The notes under the pieces: model-generated
What the model was told of the DNA's origin: nothing
What the model saw: the letters and a program-made list of their open reading frames with translations, nothing else
Databases searched by the model: none
Translations under genes and position numbers: made by a program
Assembly: GCF_014193845.1 (NCBI RefSeq)
Contig: NZ_JACHZX010000003.1
Location: 310,001 to 374,000, forward strand
DNA from: Sphingomonas sp. BK345
GTDB taxonomy: Bacteria; Pseudomonadota; Alphaproteobacteria; Sphingomonadales; Sphingomonadaceae
Reading direction: 5' to 3'
DNA length: 64,000 nt
Shown here: in pieces, positions 54,794 through 64,000 of the stretch
How positions within the stretch are numbered: position 1 is the first letter of the stretch
How the letters are laid out: each line of letters starts with the position of its first letter

Positions 54794-56050
54794 TCACAGC
54801 CACTCGGGCACCCGCTCGGCGGCGAGGATCGTCTCCGCCGCGATCCGGTCCGCCACCACCGCGAAGCGGTCGCCGTCGACCAGCACCTCGGGCACCAGCG
54901 CGCGGCTGTTGTAGGTCGAGGCCATCGTCGCGCCATAGGCGCCGGCGCTGCGGAACACCGCAAGGTCGCCCTTGGCGACGCGGTCGATCTCGCGCGCCAT
55001 GGCGAAGGTGTCGCCGGTCTCGCACACCGGGCCGGCGATATTGGCGGTGACCCGCTCGCCGCTCGGCACCACCGGATCGAAGTCGTGCCACGCGTCGTAG
55101 AGCGCGGGCCGCGCCAGGTCGTTCATCGCGGCGTCGACGATGACATAGGGGTTCACCACGCCAGGCTTCACCCAGATCACGCGGGTGAGCAGCACCCCCG
55201 CGTTGGCGGCGATCACACGCCCGGGCTCGAACATCAGCGTGACGTCCCAGTCGCGCGTGACGCGCTCGACCATCGCGCCATAGTCAGCCGGGGAGCGCGG
55301 CGTGTCGCCCTCCTTGTAGCGGACGCCGAGCCCGCCGCCGAGATCGACTCGCGTGACGCGGTGGCCGGCGGCGCGCAGGGTGGCCACCAGCTCGCCAACG
55401 CGGTGGTAGGCCGCCTCGAGGGGGGCGAGGTCGAACAGCTGGCTGCCGATATGGATCGCGACGCCCTCGAGCGACAGGCCGGGTAGCTCCGCCAGCCGCG
55501 CGAACATCGCCGGCGCCTGGTCGATCGGCACGCCGAACTTGTTCTCCTTGCGCCCGGTCGAAATCTTGGCGTGGGTGCCGGCGTCGACGTCGGGGTTGAC
55601 GCGCAGCACCGCGCGCGCGGTTATCCCCCGTGCCGCGGCGAGCCGGGCGAGCGCCTCGCCCTCCTCCTCCAGCTCGAGGTTGAACTGGCCGATCCCGGCG
55701 TCGAGCCCGCGCACCAGCTCCGCCTCGGTCTTGCCCACGCCGGAGAAGACTACCGAGTCGGCCGGCATCCCCGCCGCGAGCGCGCGCGCCAGCTCGCCGC
55801 CGGAGACGACGTCGGCGCCATAGCCCTCGGCGGCGAGCAGGCGCAGCACCGCGACGTTGGGGTTGGCCTTGATCGCATAGGCGAGATGCGCGTCACGCAC
55901 GCCGGCCAAGCCGGCGCGGAACGCGCGCGCATGGTCGCGGAAGGCGTTGGCGGAATAGACGTAGACCGGGGTGCCGACGTCCGCGGCGATGCGCGCGAGC
56001 GGCACGCCCTCGCACCACAATTCTCCGTCGCGATAGTGAAAATGGTCCAT
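54794..56050 (-). CDS. lysA: Diaminopimelate decarboxylase
   Basis: 418 residues of the fold-III PLP decarboxylase family: PLP Lys in LAYAIKANPNVAVLRLLAAE, HIGSQLFDLAPLE, VDLGGGLGVRYKEGDTP, FEPGRVIAANAGVLLTRVIW, and the CxxxD/E motif GPVCETGDTFA. It makes lysine from meso-diaminopimelate. The ATG at 56050 begins MDHFHYRDGELWCEG. It follows the argH-lipoprotein pair after 211 bp of repeats, a conserved alphaproteobacterial order. Confidence 0.97.
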   Translation of the reverse strand: MDHFHYRDGELWCEGVPLARIAADVGTPVYVYSANAFRDHARAFRAGLAGVRDAHLAYAIKANPNVAVLRLLAAEGYGADVVSGGELARALAAGMPADSVVFSGVGKTEAELVRGLDAGIGQFNLELEEEGEALARLAAARGITARAVLRVNPDVDAGTHAKISTGRKENKFGVPIDQAPAMFARLAELPGLSLEGVAIHIGSQLFDLAPLEAAYHRVGELVATLRAAGHRVTRVDLGGGLGVRYKEGDTPRSPADYGAMVERVTRDWDVTLMFEPGRVIAANAGVLLTRVIWVKPGVVNPYVIVDAAMNDLARPALYDAWHDFDPVVPSGERVTANIAGPVCETGDTFAMAREIDRVAKGDLAVFRSAGAYGATMASTYNSRALVPEVLVDGDRFAVVADRIAAETILAAERVPEWL

Positions 56051-56132
56051 CGGATCTCTTCTAACGTGGTTCGCGCGTCGGCGTGACACATACGGTGCAG
56101 GTTATCGCTCCCGCCACCCGCCCATCTCCTGG

Positions 56133-56222
56133 CGTCATCCCGAACTCCTTTCGGGATCCACGGTGCCGCACAACCTTCGGCGGCGGCGTATGCGGGCCAG
56201 TGGATCCCGAAACAAGTTCCGG
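56133..56222. repeat. Inverted pair of palindromic repeats between the lipoprotein gene and lysA
   Basis: GTCATCCCGAACTCCTTTCG (from 56133, ending GGATCCAC at 56161) and GTGGATCCCGAAACAAGTTC (56200, ending CGG) are inverted, the second decayed at its far end. They lie in the 211-bp gap 56051-56261, where no gene is seen. Confidence 0.65.
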
Positions 56223-56261
56223 CGTGTAGGTGGAGAGCTCCAGACCCATGCCGCCGCGCCC

Positions 56262-56507
56262 TCACCGCGGCGGCAGATCGTACTCGTCGCTCTGGCGCTC
56301 CTGCGAGCGGGTGAGCACCTCGCCGGTGCGGCGCGGGCGCGCCTGGACGCTGGGGGTGAGCAGGTCGTTGATCCCGGGGGTCGCGGCGGCGCCATAAGGC
56401 GCCACCGGCAGCGGCGTGCCCGGCGCCGGTTTGAGCGCCTGGGTCGAGCCGCACCCCGCCAGCACGGTCGCCCACGCGAGCGCGACGAGTGATCGGTGCC
56501 TCGTCAT
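56262..56507 (-). CDS. Small lipoprotein between argH and lysA
   Basis: 81 residues with a lipoprotein signal ([20 protein letters not shown]; lipobox LAGC) and a Pro/Ala-rich mature part ([20 protein letters not shown]). Its start overlaps argH by 4 bp. A small lipoprotein at this position is common in proteobacteria (LptM-like in gammaproteobacteria); this one is longer and its function is not established. Confidence 0.82.
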   Translation of the reverse strand: MTRHRSLVALAWATVLAGCGSTQALKPAPGTPLPVAPYGAAATPGINDLLTPSVQARPRRTGEVLTRSQERQSDEYDLPPR

Positions 56508-57901
56508 GCCACCTCTCCCGCCCGCTCCGCGCGCGCGGCGGCGATCGCGGCGCGGACATTGTCGGGCGCGGTCCCGCCGAAGCTGCGCCGGCTCGCCACC
56601 GAGGCGTCGACCGACAGCACGTCATACACCGCGTCGGTGATGCGCGGGTCGATCGCCTGCAGCTCCATGAGCGGCACGCGGTCGAGCGTGCAGCCCAGCG
56701 CCTCGGCGCGCGCCACCGCGCGGCCGGTGATATGGTGCGCCTCGCGGAACGGCACGTCGGCCTCGCGCACCAGCCAGTCGGCGAGGTCGGTCGCGGTGGC
56801 GAAGCCGCTCTCGGACACCTGGCGCATCCGCTCGGTGCGAAAGGTGGCGCTTTCCACCATCCCGGTCATCGCCGCCAGCGACAGCGCGAGCAGGTCGTGC
56901 GCCTCGAACACCGGCGGCTTATCGTCCTGCATGTCCTTGGAATAAGCGAGCGGCAGCCCCTTCATCGTGACCATCAGGCTCACCAGGCAGCCGGTGATGC
57001 GCCCGCTGTGCCCGCGCACCAGCTCGGCGGCGTCGGGGTTGCGCTTCTGCGGCATGATCGAGCTGCCGGTCGACCATTGGTCCGACAGCGCCACGAAGGC
57101 GAAGGGCTGTGACGCCCACAGCACGAACTCCTCCGCGAGCCGCGACAGATGGAGCGCGCACTGGCTCGCCGCCATCAGGTAATCGAGCGCGAAGTCGCGG
57201 TCGCTGACCGAGTCGAGGCTGTTGCGCGTCGGGGCGTCGAAGCCGAGCGCGCGCGCGGTGGCGTCGCGGTCGATCGCGAATCCGGTGCCCGCCAGCGCCG
57301 CGGCGCCGAGCGGGCAGAGGTTGGCGCGCGCGCGATTGTCGGTGAAGCGCGAGCGGTCGCGCCGCACCATCTCGTGATAGGCCATCAGGTGGTGGCCGAG
57401 CGTCACCGGCTGCGCCGACTGGAGGTGGGTGAAGCCCGGCATCACGCTGGCGGCATGGTCCTCCGCCCGCGCGAGCAGCGCGTCGTCGAGCCGGTCGAGC
57501 GCGGCGACGACCTGGTCGGTCGCGTCGCGCACCCACAGGCGGAAGTCGGTCGCGACCTGGTCGTTGCGGCTGCGCGCGGTGTGGAGCCGCCCCGCCGCGC
57601 CGCCGATCACCTCGCCGAGCCGCGCCTCGCTCAGCATATGGATGTCCTCCATCGCGAGATCGTCGGGCACGCCCTCGGCCTCGTAGCGCTCGGCCACCTG
57701 CGCCAGCCCCGCGTCGATCGCGACGGCATCCTCGGCGGAGACGATCCCCTGCGCGCCCAGCATCGCGGCATGCGCGCGGCTGCCCGCTACGTCCTGGCGC
57801 CACATCCGCTTGTCGAAGGGGATGGAGGCGTTTATCTCGCGCATGACGGCGGCCGGACCCTCGGCGAACCGCCCGCCCCACATCTGGTTGGAACCGCTCA
57901 T
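56504..57901 (-). CDS. argH: Argininosuccinate lyase
   Basis: 465 residues: [20 protein letters not shown] at the start, [40 protein letters not shown], and the family signature [20 protein letters not shown] with catalytic Ser. It splits argininosuccinate into arginine and fumarate. Its ATG (57901-57899) lies in a CATG shared with the ATG of the divergent tlpA gene, so the two coding regions overlap by 2 bp at their 5' ends and promoters must lie inside each other's genes. Confidence 0.97.
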   Translation of the reverse strand: MSGSNQMWGGRFAEGPAAVMREINASIPFDKRMWRQDVAGSRAHAAMLGAQGIVSAEDAVAIDAGLAQVAERYEAEGVPDDLAMEDIHMLSEARLGEVIGGAAGRLHTARSRNDQVATDFRLWVRDATDQVVAALDRLDDALLARAEDHAASVMPGFTHLQSAQPVTLGHHLMAYHEMVRRDRSRFTDNRARANLCPLGAAALAGTGFAIDRDATARALGFDAPTRNSLDSVSDRDFALDYLMAASQCALHLSRLAEEFVLWASQPFAFVALSDQWSTGSSIMPQKRNPDAAELVRGHSGRITGCLVSLMVTMKGLPLAYSKDMQDDKPPVFEAHDLLALSLAAMTGMVESATFRTERMRQVSESGFATATDLADWLVREADVPFREAHHITGRAVARAEALGCTLDRVPLMELQAIDPRITDAVYDVLSVDASVASRRSFGGTAPDNVRAAIAAARAERAGEVA

Positions 57902-58496
57902 GGTCTCGCGTGTCGCGATCGTCTGTCTCCTCGGCGCCGCGCTGGCGGTCAGCGCGTGCGATAAGGGCTCGGGAAGCGACGGGCAAGCCGCGGCGGCGGG
58001 CAACGCCACCGCCGGCGCGAGCGCAGACGAGGTGCCCGCCACCGGCGCGGCGCGGCCGGACAAGGTCGATCGCAGCCACAAGGGCGAGGCCGCCCCGAAC
58101 GCCGGCTTCACCACGCTGGCGGGGGCGCCCACGACGCTGGCCGCGCTGGGCGGCGGCAAGCCGCTGCTGGTGAACCTGTGGGCGACCTGGTGCGCGCCCT
58201 GCGTCAAGGAAATGCCGACGCTGGACGCCGCGGCGGGGGCGCTCGCCGGCAAGGTGCGCGTCGTCGCGGTGAGCCAGGACATGGAGCCCGCCAAGGCGAA
58301 GGACTTCCTCAAGGCGCGCGGATTCACCAGGCTGGAGCCGTTCCTCGACGAGAAGCTGGCGCTGAGCACCGCCTACGGCGCCAACCTGCCGACGACGATC
58401 CTCTACGACGCCGCGGGCAAGGAGGTCTGGCGCGTGACCGGCGACCTCGACTGGACCGGGGCACAGGCCAAGGGACTGCTCGCCGAGGCGGGGTGA
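57900..58496 (+). CDS. TlpA family thioredoxin-like lipoprotein
   Basis: 198 residues with a lipoprotein signal ([18 protein letters not shown]; lipobox VSAC), an Ala/Gly-rich linker (~25-65), and a thioredoxin fold: [20 protein letters not shown] with the WCAPC active site, [10 protein letters not shown] and [17 protein letters not shown] with cis-Pro. It is a periplasmic disulfide reductase, perhaps for cytochrome c maturation. It faces argH with overlapping start codons, a conserved arrangement in this lineage as far as I recall. Confidence 0.92.
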   Translation: MVSRVAIVCLLGAALAVSACDKGSGSDGQAAAAGNATAGASADEVPATGAARPDKVDRSHKGEAAPNAGFTTLAGAPTTLAALGGGKPLLVNLWATWCAPCVKEMPTLDAAAGALAGKVRVVAVSQDMEPAKAKDFLKARGFTRLEPFLDEKLALSTAYGANLPTTILYDAAGKEVWRVTGDLDWTGAQAKGLLAEAG

Positions 58497-58552
58497 GGAC
58501 GCGTTCGGCCCCGTTGGGGAGGAGAGCGCCTCACCCCGCCTGAGGCTTTGCC

Positions 58553-58580
58553 GTCATCCCGGGCTTGACCCGGGATCCAT
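58553..58580. repeat. GTCATCCCGGG...CCCGGGATCCAT palindrome
   Basis: Perfect 6-bp stem CCCGGG/CCCGGG around CTTGA, flanked by GTCAT and ATCCAT. Lies in the 221-bp gap between convergent tlpA and lactonase genes (58497-58717); no gene is seen there. Confidence 0.65.
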
Positions 58581-58717
58581 GCTTCCGCGAGGAAACGACG
58601 CGCAGCATGCGCTGCACGATGTTTCCCGAATGGAGCACGGCGTGACGAACCAGGTCGCAGGATAGGTGCCTCGCGCGTCAGCCCCGCATCACGCGGCACA
58701 CCGACCACGTCGGCCCC

Positions 58718-59836
58718 TCACACCTCGCCGATGAACGCAACGCCGGGCGCGCGCGCCGCCGCGCCGAAGGGTGCCAGCCGCCCGTCACGGCCTACCGAGA
58801 AGCCGTCGATCGTGCCGCTGCGCTCATTGGCGACGAGCAGGCGTGAGTCGAGCACGCGCAGGTGGCGCGGCCAGCGCCCGCCGCCCGCGATATGCTGGAT
58901 CGGGGTGAGCGCGCCGTCTGCGGCGATGGCGTAGACCGCGACGCTGTCGGCGCCGCGGTTGGAGGCGTAGAGCCAGCGCCCGCGCGGGTCGATCGCGATC
59001 GCGCCGGCCTGGCTCTTGCCCGCGAAGCCCGCCGGCAGCGTCGAGTGGCGCGCCAGCGCGGTGAAGCGGGAGTCGGCGCCGCGGCGCAGCACCGTCACGC
59101 TATTGTCGAGCTCGGCGACGAGATAGGCGAGCGGCAGCCGCGGGTGGAAGGCGAGGTGGCGCGGGCCGCTGCCCGCAACGGCGCGATAGGCGGGACGGGT
59201 CTCGCCCAGCCGCGTGCCGGCGGCGTCGAGCCGGTGCGCGAAGATCGTGTCGGCGCCGAGATCGACCGACCACAGCCACTGCCGGTCCGGGCTGAAGCCG
59301 ACCCAATGCGCGTGCGGCGCGGCTTGGCGCTCTGCGTCCGGCCCGCGCCCGCGATGCGCCACTACCTGCGCCGCCGCGCGCGGCAGTCCCGTGCGCGGGT
59401 CGAGCGCGATCAGCGCGACGCTGCCGCTGCTGTAATTGGCCACCGCCAGCGCGCCGCCGTCGACGCTCAGCGCGAGATGGCACGGGTCCGCGCCGCCCGA
59501 GTCGACCAGCGCGAGCCGCTGCCACGCGCCCCCGCGCTGGCGGAGGACCGCGACCTTCCCGGCGCTGCCCTCCTGCACCAGATAGTGCAGCCCGAGTCGC
59601 GGGTGGTGCACGCCCCAGGAGGCGTCAGGGGCGGCGGCCACCGCCGCGTGCGCGCGCCAGGCGCCCGCGGCAGGGGCATAGTCGAGCGGCAGCAGCCCCG
59701 CGCCGCCCTCCTTGTTGTAGCCCCCCGCGTAGAGCGCGCGGGTCGCGGCGGGGGCGGCCAGCGCGGCGCGGGGCAGCGCGGCTGAAGTGGCGGCGCCGAG
59801 CAGGGTGCGGCGCGTCAGTCGGTCGTCGATCATCAT
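58718..59836 (-). CDS. Lactonase family (6-phosphogluconolactonase-type beta-propeller) protein, probable Tat substrate
   Basis: 372 residues. A twin-Arg signal (LTRRTLLGAATSAALPRAAL) points to Tat export. The seven-bladed propeller has VANYSSGSVALIALD, HAHWVGFSPDRQWLWSVDLG, GPRHLAFHPRLPLAYLVAEL, SQAGAIAIDPRGRWLYASNR, GGRWPRHLRVLDSRLLVANE. The family includes YbhE/Pgl, but export makes a cytoplasmic pentose-phosphate role unlikely. It stands after a receiver gene on the same strand. Confidence 0.9.
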   Translation of the reverse strand: MMIDDRLTRRTLLGAATSAALPRAALAAPAATRALYAGGYNKEGGAGLLPLDYAPAAGAWRAHAAVAAAPDASWGVHHPRLGLHYLVQEGSAGKVAVLRQRGGAWQRLALVDSGGADPCHLALSVDGGALAVANYSSGSVALIALDPRTGLPRAAAQVVAHRGRGPDAERQAAPHAHWVGFSPDRQWLWSVDLGADTIFAHRLDAAGTRLGETRPAYRAVAGSGPRHLAFHPRLPLAYLVAELDNSVTVLRRGADSRFTALARHSTLPAGFAGKSQAGAIAIDPRGRWLYASNRGADSVAVYAIAADGALTPIQHIAGGGRWPRHLRVLDSRLLVANERSGTIDGFSVGRDGRLAPFGAAARAPGVAFIGEV

Positions 59837-59852
59837 CGTCTCCGGGCTCGGC

Positions 59853-60227
59853 TCATCCTGGCGCGCGTCCCGTCAGCCGCTCGAGGCAGCGTCGCAGCGT
59901 CGCCATCGTCAGCGGCTTGTTGAGGTGGGGGGCGTCGGCGAAGGCCGGGTCGCGATCGTCCGCGTCATAGCCGCTGGCGAAGGCGAAGGGCACCGCGGCG
60001 GCGCGCAGCGCGGCGGCGACCGGATAGGCCTTCTCGCCGGCGAGATTGAGGTCGAGCACCGCGACATCGGGCAGCGCGCCCGCAGCGAGTGCCGCCAAGG
60101 CCGCCGCGACCGAGGGCGCCACCGCGACCACCTCGGCGCCGTCGCGCTGGAGCGCGCGCTCCAGCTGGCGCGCGAGCAGATATTCGTCCTCCACCACCAG
60201 CACGCGCAGGCCGGCGAGCGCGGTCAC
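59853..60227 (-). CDS. Single-domain response regulator
   Basis: 124 residues, one CheY-like receiver: LRVLVVEDEYLLARQLERAL with the acidic pair, phospho-acceptor Asp in VAVLDLNLAGE, Ser in FAFASGYD and Lys in HLNKPLTMATL. No output domain. It overlaps the HWE kinase gene by 4 bp (ATGA), so the pair is coexpressed. Confidence 0.92.
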   Translation of the reverse strand: MTALAGLRVLVVEDEYLLARQLERALQRDGAEVVAVAPSVAAALAALAAGALPDVAVLDLNLAGEKAYPVAAALRAAAVPFAFASGYDADDRDPAFADAPHLNKPLTMATLRRCLERLTGRAPG

Positions 60228-61795
60228 GCCGCGGCGCCGCGCGCCAGCGTCTGCGATACCGGCAGCACCATCGCGCAGCGCACGCCGTCGGCGGTGAGGG
60301 CGTAGTCGACCGTCGCCTCGAGCTGATAGGGTACCGCGCGCTCGATCAGGTCGCGCCCCTGGCCGACGCGCTCGGGCGAGTCGCCGCGCACCGGCATGAT
60401 GACGCCGCGCTCCTCCCAGTCGAAGCGGAGCCGCGGCCGCTCGCCCGCCGCGACCGGCAGCAGCGCCCAGCGCACCGACAGCGTCGCGCCGGGCTGGCTC
60501 AGCGCGCCATATTTGAGCGAGTTGGTGATCAGCTCGTGCAGCGCCAGCGCGAGCGTCTGGATCCCGCCCGAGCGCAGCGGGATGCCGCGCGGCCCGGCGA
60601 GCGACACGCGTGCGTCCTCGTCCGGTAGCGCACCGAAGGCGGCGAGCTCGCTGCGCAGCAGCTGATCGAAGCCGACCCGTTCCAGCCCCTCGATCCGCGA
60701 CAGCAGTTGCTGCACGCGTGACAGCGCGTCGAGCCGCGCCGAGAAGGCGCGTTCGAAGTCGGCGAGGTCAGCGCTCGCCTCCAGCGTGCTCTCCGCCACT
60801 GCCTGGATCACGCCCATCAGGTTGCGCGTGCGGTGCTGCAGCTCGCCGATCAGCATCTGCAGCCGCGCCGCGGTGTCGCGCTCCTCGGTGACGTCCTGCG
60901 CGATGCCGCCGATATGGCTGACGCGGCCGTCGGGCTCGCGCAGCGGGAAAGCGGTGTTCTTGAGCCAGCGCACCTTGCCGCTGCCGGGGATGCGCGCGCG
61001 GAAATCGTGCGTGACGCGTTCGCCCTGGCGGACGCGACGCAGCGTGGTGGCGGCGAGCTCGCGATCTTCCGCGATGATCGCGGTCTGCCAGTCGAAGCTC
61101 AGCGGTGCGCCGCGCCCGCTCGCCACGCCGACCCCGTACAGCTTGCGCAGCGCCGGGCTGAGATAGGCGAAGCGCGCGCTGTCGATGTCGAATAGCCACA
61201 GCACGTCAGACGAGGCCTCGGCGAATTCGCGGAAGCGCGCCTCGCTCGCGCGCAGCGCGGCCTCGACCCGGTCGCGCTCGGTCGTCTCCTCCACCACCGC
61301 GCCGATGCCGACGACCTCGTCGCCGCTGCGGATCGGGAAGAAATGCTCGCGCCAGCTGCGCTGCTTGTCGCTATTGGCCGGGGTGCCGCCGTGGACCTCG
61401 ACGTCGAGCCACGGCTCGCCCGTGGCGATGATCGCGCGCCAGCGCTCCATCAGCGCATCGATCCCGGCGATGTCGGGCAGCAGCTCGCGCGGGGTAAAGC
61501 CGATATGCGCCTCGGGCGGCAGGCCGTTCATCTGCGCGAGACTGGCGTTGACGCGGACGAAGCGCATCTCGCGGTCCCAGATGCCGAGCCCGAGCGGCGC
61601 GGCGTCGAACAGCGCGTCGAGCGCCGCGGCGGCGCTGGGAGCGGGGGGATGCCCCGGCGGGGGGCCGGCGAGCGACTCGGCCACCGCGGCGCGGAGCGCC
61701 GGGCTCCAGCCCTCGGGTGCGCCGAGCGGGGTCGATGCCCAGTCATAGTCACCCAGCGCGGTGACGGCGGGCACAGGAGGATCGGGGACGTGCAT
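60224..61795 (-). CDS. HWE-type sensor histidine kinase with PAS domains
   Basis: 523 residues, no membrane segment: two PAS modules (about 55-180, starting LDALFDAAPLGLGIWDREMR, and about 183-310), then the HWE dimerisation motif with phospho-acceptor His in IGELQHRTRNLMGVIQAVAE (~335) and the ATP-binding N-box HELITNSLKYGALS. HWE kinases often sense light or general stress through PAS. No Cys adduct (GRNCRFLQ) motif is seen, so a LOV photosensor is not indicated. Partner: the single-domain receiver just downstream. Confidence 0.93.
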   Translation of the reverse strand: MHVPDPPVPAVTALGDYDWASTPLGAPEGWSPALRAAVAESLAGPPPGHPPAPSAAAALDALFDAAPLGLGIWDREMRFVRVNASLAQMNGLPPEAHIGFTPRELLPDIAGIDALMERWRAIIATGEPWLDVEVHGGTPANSDKQRSWREHFFPIRSGDEVVGIGAVVEETTERDRVEAALRASEARFREFAEASSDVLWLFDIDSARFAYLSPALRKLYGVGVASGRGAPLSFDWQTAIIAEDRELAATTLRRVRQGERVTHDFRARIPGSGKVRWLKNTAFPLREPDGRVSHIGGIAQDVTEERDTAARLQMLIGELQHRTRNLMGVIQAVAESTLEASADLADFERAFSARLDALSRVQQLLSRIEGLERVGFDQLLRSELAAFGALPDEDARVSLAGPRGIPLRSGGIQTLALALHELITNSLKYGALSQPGATLSVRWALLPVAAGERPRLRFDWEERGVIMPVRGDSPERVGQGRDLIERAVPYQLEATVDYALTADGVRCAMVLPVSQTLARGAAA

Positions 61796-61900
61796 GCCGC
61801 AACCTATTGTCTCTTCGCGACGAATAGCAGGTCGTGCGGGGCTGCCAAGGGGAGCGCGTCGCGCTTGACCGCGCGCGAGCGTCCCGGCACCTCAGGCGTC

Positions 61901-63832
61901 ATGACCCGCTGCCTCCCGTTCGCCCGCCGCGCCGCCCCGTTCCTGCTCGCCGCCGCGCTGCCGGCGGCACTGAGCGCGCAGCGCGCGCCCACCGATACGA
62001 TGGCGAACGAGCAGGTCGCGGGCTACGACTGGGTCCGTCCCGAGGCCGATTACGTCCGCCGCACCGAGATGGTGCCGATGCGCGACGGCACGCGGCTGTA
62101 CACCGTGATCGTCTATCGCAAGGGCGCGCATGACGCGCCGATCCTGCTCAGCCGCACGCCCTATGACGCCGACAAGGCGACCAGCCGCAACCGCAGCCAG
62201 CGGATCGAGGAAATTTTGCCCGTCGCCGACGCCGAGTTCGTCGACGACGGTTACATCCGCGTCTACCAGGACGTCCGCGGGCTGGGGAAGTCCGAGGGCG
62301 ATTACGTGATGAACCGCCCGCTGCGCGGGCCGCTCAACCCCACCAACGTCGATCACGCCACCGACGCCTATGACACGATCGACTGGCTGGTGAAGAACGT
62401 GCGCGAGAGCAACGGCAAGGTCGGCATCACCGGCTCGTCGTACCTGGGCTTCACCTCGCTGATGGCGCTGATCGATCCGCACCCCGCGCTCAAGGCGGCG
62501 GTGCCGCAGAGCCCGATGGTCGACGGCTGGATGGGCGACGACTGGTTCCACAACGGCGCCTTCCGCACCTTCGGCTTCGACTATGACCTGTCGCAGACGG
62601 TCAAGACCGGGGGCGGCGCGGTGCCGAAGGGCGGCGGCGACGAATATGCCGCCTATCTCGCCGCCGGCTCGGCGGGCGATTACGCGCGCCATTACGGGCT
62701 GCTCGACCTGCCGGTGGTGCGCAAGGTGCTTGAGCACCCGAGCTATGATTCGTGGTGGCAGGGACAGGCGGTCGACAAGCTGCTCGGCGCCCGCAAGCTG
62801 ACCGTGCCGACCATGCTCGTCGTCGGTCAGTGGGATCAGGAAGACAGCTACGGCGCCCCCGCGGTCTACCAGGCACTGGAGGGGCAGGATCCCGACAACC
62901 GGCTCGTCAGCCTGGTGATTGGGCCGTGGCGCCACTCGCAGGTCAACTATGAGGCGCGTGAGCTCGGCCCGCTGAAGTGGGAGGGCGACACCGGCCACCA
63001 GTTCCGCACGCGCTGGATGAAGCCGTTTCTCGACTGCCACCTCAAGACCGAGCCGGCGCCGTGCGACACGCCGCCGGTGCTCACCTACGCCACCGGCGAG
63101 GACCGCTGGGAGGTGTCGCCGCGCTGGCCCGCCGGCCAGTACAGGCCACTGTATCTCGCCGGCGGCGCGTCGCTGTCGTGGCAGAAGCCCGCGGCCGGAA
63201 GCGACAGCTATGTCTCGGACCCGGCCAAGCCGGTGCCGATGCTGCCGCGGCCGATCCACATGCAGGGCGAAGAGTGGCGCACCTGGCTGGTCCATGACCA
63301 GCGCTTCGTCGACGGCCGCCCCGACGTGCTGAGCTATACCGGCGCGGTGCTCGACCGCCCGGTCCACATCAAGGGCGCGCCCAAGGTCGACCTCCGCGCC
63401 GCGACGACCGGGCGCGACGGCGACTTCGTGGTCAAGCTGATCGACGTCTACCCGGAAGAGAACAGCGCCGATCCGGCGATGGCGGGCTATCAGCTCGCGC
63501 TCGGCATCGAGATCTTCCGCGGCCGCTACGTGGACGGCTTCGCCACACCCGCCGCGCTGACGCCGGGCAAGACCTACAAATTCGACTGGTCGCTACCCAA
63601 CGTGGACCACGTCTTCCTGCCGGGCCATCGCATCATGGTGCAGGTGCAGTCGTCGCTGTTCCCGCTCTACGATCGCAACCCGCAGAGCTGGGTCCCGTCG
63701 ATCATGGACGCGCGCCCACGCGACTATGTGAAGGCGACGCAGACGGTGCGCTGGGGCGGGGACGCGGCGAGCGCGGTGTGGCTGCCGGTCGCGGCCGACT
63801 CACCCGCGGGCACGGCGACCGCGGCGAACTGA
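61901..63832 (+). CDS. CocE/NonD family hydrolase (X-Pro dipeptidyl-peptidase / amino-acid ester hydrolase type), exported
   Basis: 643 residues with a signal peptide (AAPFLLAAALPAALSAQ). An alpha/beta hydrolase domain carries the nucleophile in GITGSSYLGFTSLMA, oxyanion element ILLSRTPYDADKATS, VYQDVRGLGKSEGDYVM, GQWDQEDSYG and IGPWRHSQVN (His). The C-terminal jelly-roll domain starts about 450 (VHIKGAPKVDLRAATTGRDG). Such enzymes cleave amino-acid esters or acyl groups in the periplasm. It is divergent from the HWE kinase. Confidence 0.92.
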   Translation: MTRCLPFARRAAPFLLAAALPAALSAQRAPTDTMANEQVAGYDWVRPEADYVRRTEMVPMRDGTRLYTVIVYRKGAHDAPILLSRTPYDADKATSRNRSQRIEEILPVADAEFVDDGYIRVYQDVRGLGKSEGDYVMNRPLRGPLNPTNVDHATDAYDTIDWLVKNVRESNGKVGITGSSYLGFTSLMALIDPHPALKAAVPQSPMVDGWMGDDWFHNGAFRTFGFDYDLSQTVKTGGGAVPKGGGDEYAAYLAAGSAGDYARHYGLLDLPVVRKVLEHPSYDSWWQGQAVDKLLGARKLTVPTMLVVGQWDQEDSYGAPAVYQALEGQDPDNRLVSLVIGPWRHSQVNYEARELGPLKWEGDTGHQFRTRWMKPFLDCHLKTEPAPCDTPPVLTYATGEDRWEVSPRWPAGQYRPLYLAGGASLSWQKPAAGSDSYVSDPAKPVPMLPRPIHMQGEEWRTWLVHDQRFVDGRPDVLSYTGAVLDRPVHIKGAPKVDLRAATTGRDGDFVVKLIDVYPEENSADPAMAGYQLALGIEIFRGRYVDGFATPAALTPGKTYKFDWSLPNVDHVFLPGHRIMVQVQSSLFPLYDRNPQSWVPSIMDARPRDYVKATQTVRWGGDAASAVWLPVAADSPAGTATAAN

Positions 63833-63854
63833 GCGCCGCGGCCGCCTTGCGCGT

Positions 63855-64000
63855 TCAGCCCCTGCCGCGCAGCGTGTTGAGCACCGCGAGCGCGGCGACG
63901 CCGACGAAGGCCGCGCTGGTCCACGGCCGCTCCTTGGCGAAGCCGCGCGCCTTCTCGGTCAGCGGCGCGTCGCCGCCGAAATGCGTCTTGAGCGAGTCGG
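63855..64000 (-). CDS. C-terminal end of a small membrane protein, cut by window
   Basis: About 47 C-terminal residues are visible, ending at a TGA (63855-63857): DSLKTHFGGDAPLTEKARAF, then AKERPWTSAAFVGVAALAVL and NTLRGRG. The FAKERPWTSAA... block followed by one hydrophobic segment resembles the ends of DUF883/ElaB-like or holin-like small membrane proteins. The start lies outside the window. Confidence 0.6.
   Translation of the reverse strand, partial: DSLKTHFGGDAPLTEKARGFAKERPWTSAAFVGVAALAVLNTLRGRG

Overview
This is a 64 kb stretch of very GC-rich chromosome, almost certainly from a Sphingomonas-like alphaproteobacterium. That assignment is inferred from several things together: the order RNase D / lptC / lptA / lptB / rpoN, a two-domain cold-shock protein with a glycine-rich head, an HWE-type histidine kinase, an OhrR/Ohr pair, and short palindromic repeats of the GTCATCC...GGATCCA type between genes. 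Coding density is high, and many genes overlap by 4 bp or start on GTG. No rRNA, tRNA, prophage, transposase, integrase or CRISPR array was seen.

Layout. 1-8.3 kb: an exported EEP hydrolase (cut by the window edge), cold-shock protein, RNase D, the LPS-export genes lptC, lptA, lptB, sigma-54 (rpoN), serine acetyltransferase and a class-I amidotransferase-like hydrolase. 8.6-12.3 kb: a DUF885 metallopeptidase, then a hydroxyproline-catabolism pair (deaminase plus 4-hydroxyproline epimerase) behind a clear promoter/operator. 12.5-16 kb: a small membrane protein coupled to a membrane-embedded MCP, a phospholipase D-like protein, rpoZ. 16.3-22 kb, minus strand: rpmI-rplT, then GIY-YIG / pheS / pheT / aldose epimerase. 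22-26.5 kb: an AsmA protein, an NADP-binding oxidoreductase, an MFS exporter.

26.9-32.6 kb is the most unusual part. A PAS-LuxR regulator is followed by five genes, the last four translationally coupled: an exported Ser/Asn/Thr/Asp repeat protein, a small exported protein sharing its C-terminal motif, a C39-type peptidase, a third protein with the same motif, and an outer-membrane beta-barrel protein with a periplasmic coiled coil. The order matches fapB-C-D-E-F of the Pseudomonas functional-amyloid (Fap) operon, but the fibre candidates look very different. I propose it is a divergent alphaproteobacterial Fap-like fibre-secretion system.

32.6-44 kb: a mix of housekeeping and envelope genes (SDR/HxlR divergent pair, LemA with two TPM-domain proteins, thioesterase, exported cyclophilin, alpha/beta hydrolase, histidine acid phosphatase, GntP permease, UbiA, exported MsrA). 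44-56 kb: aspartate aminotransferase, a PabB-PabC fusion, an MBL hydrolase, the rpmF-plsX-fabH-ihfA-merR cluster, OhrR/Ohr, glyoxalase I, then a minus-strand operon argH / lipoprotein / lysA / siroheme synthase / CorA. 58-64 kb: a TlpA thioredoxin whose start codon overlaps that of argH, a lactonase, a receiver plus HWE kinase, a CocE-type hydrolase, and the end of a small membrane protein.
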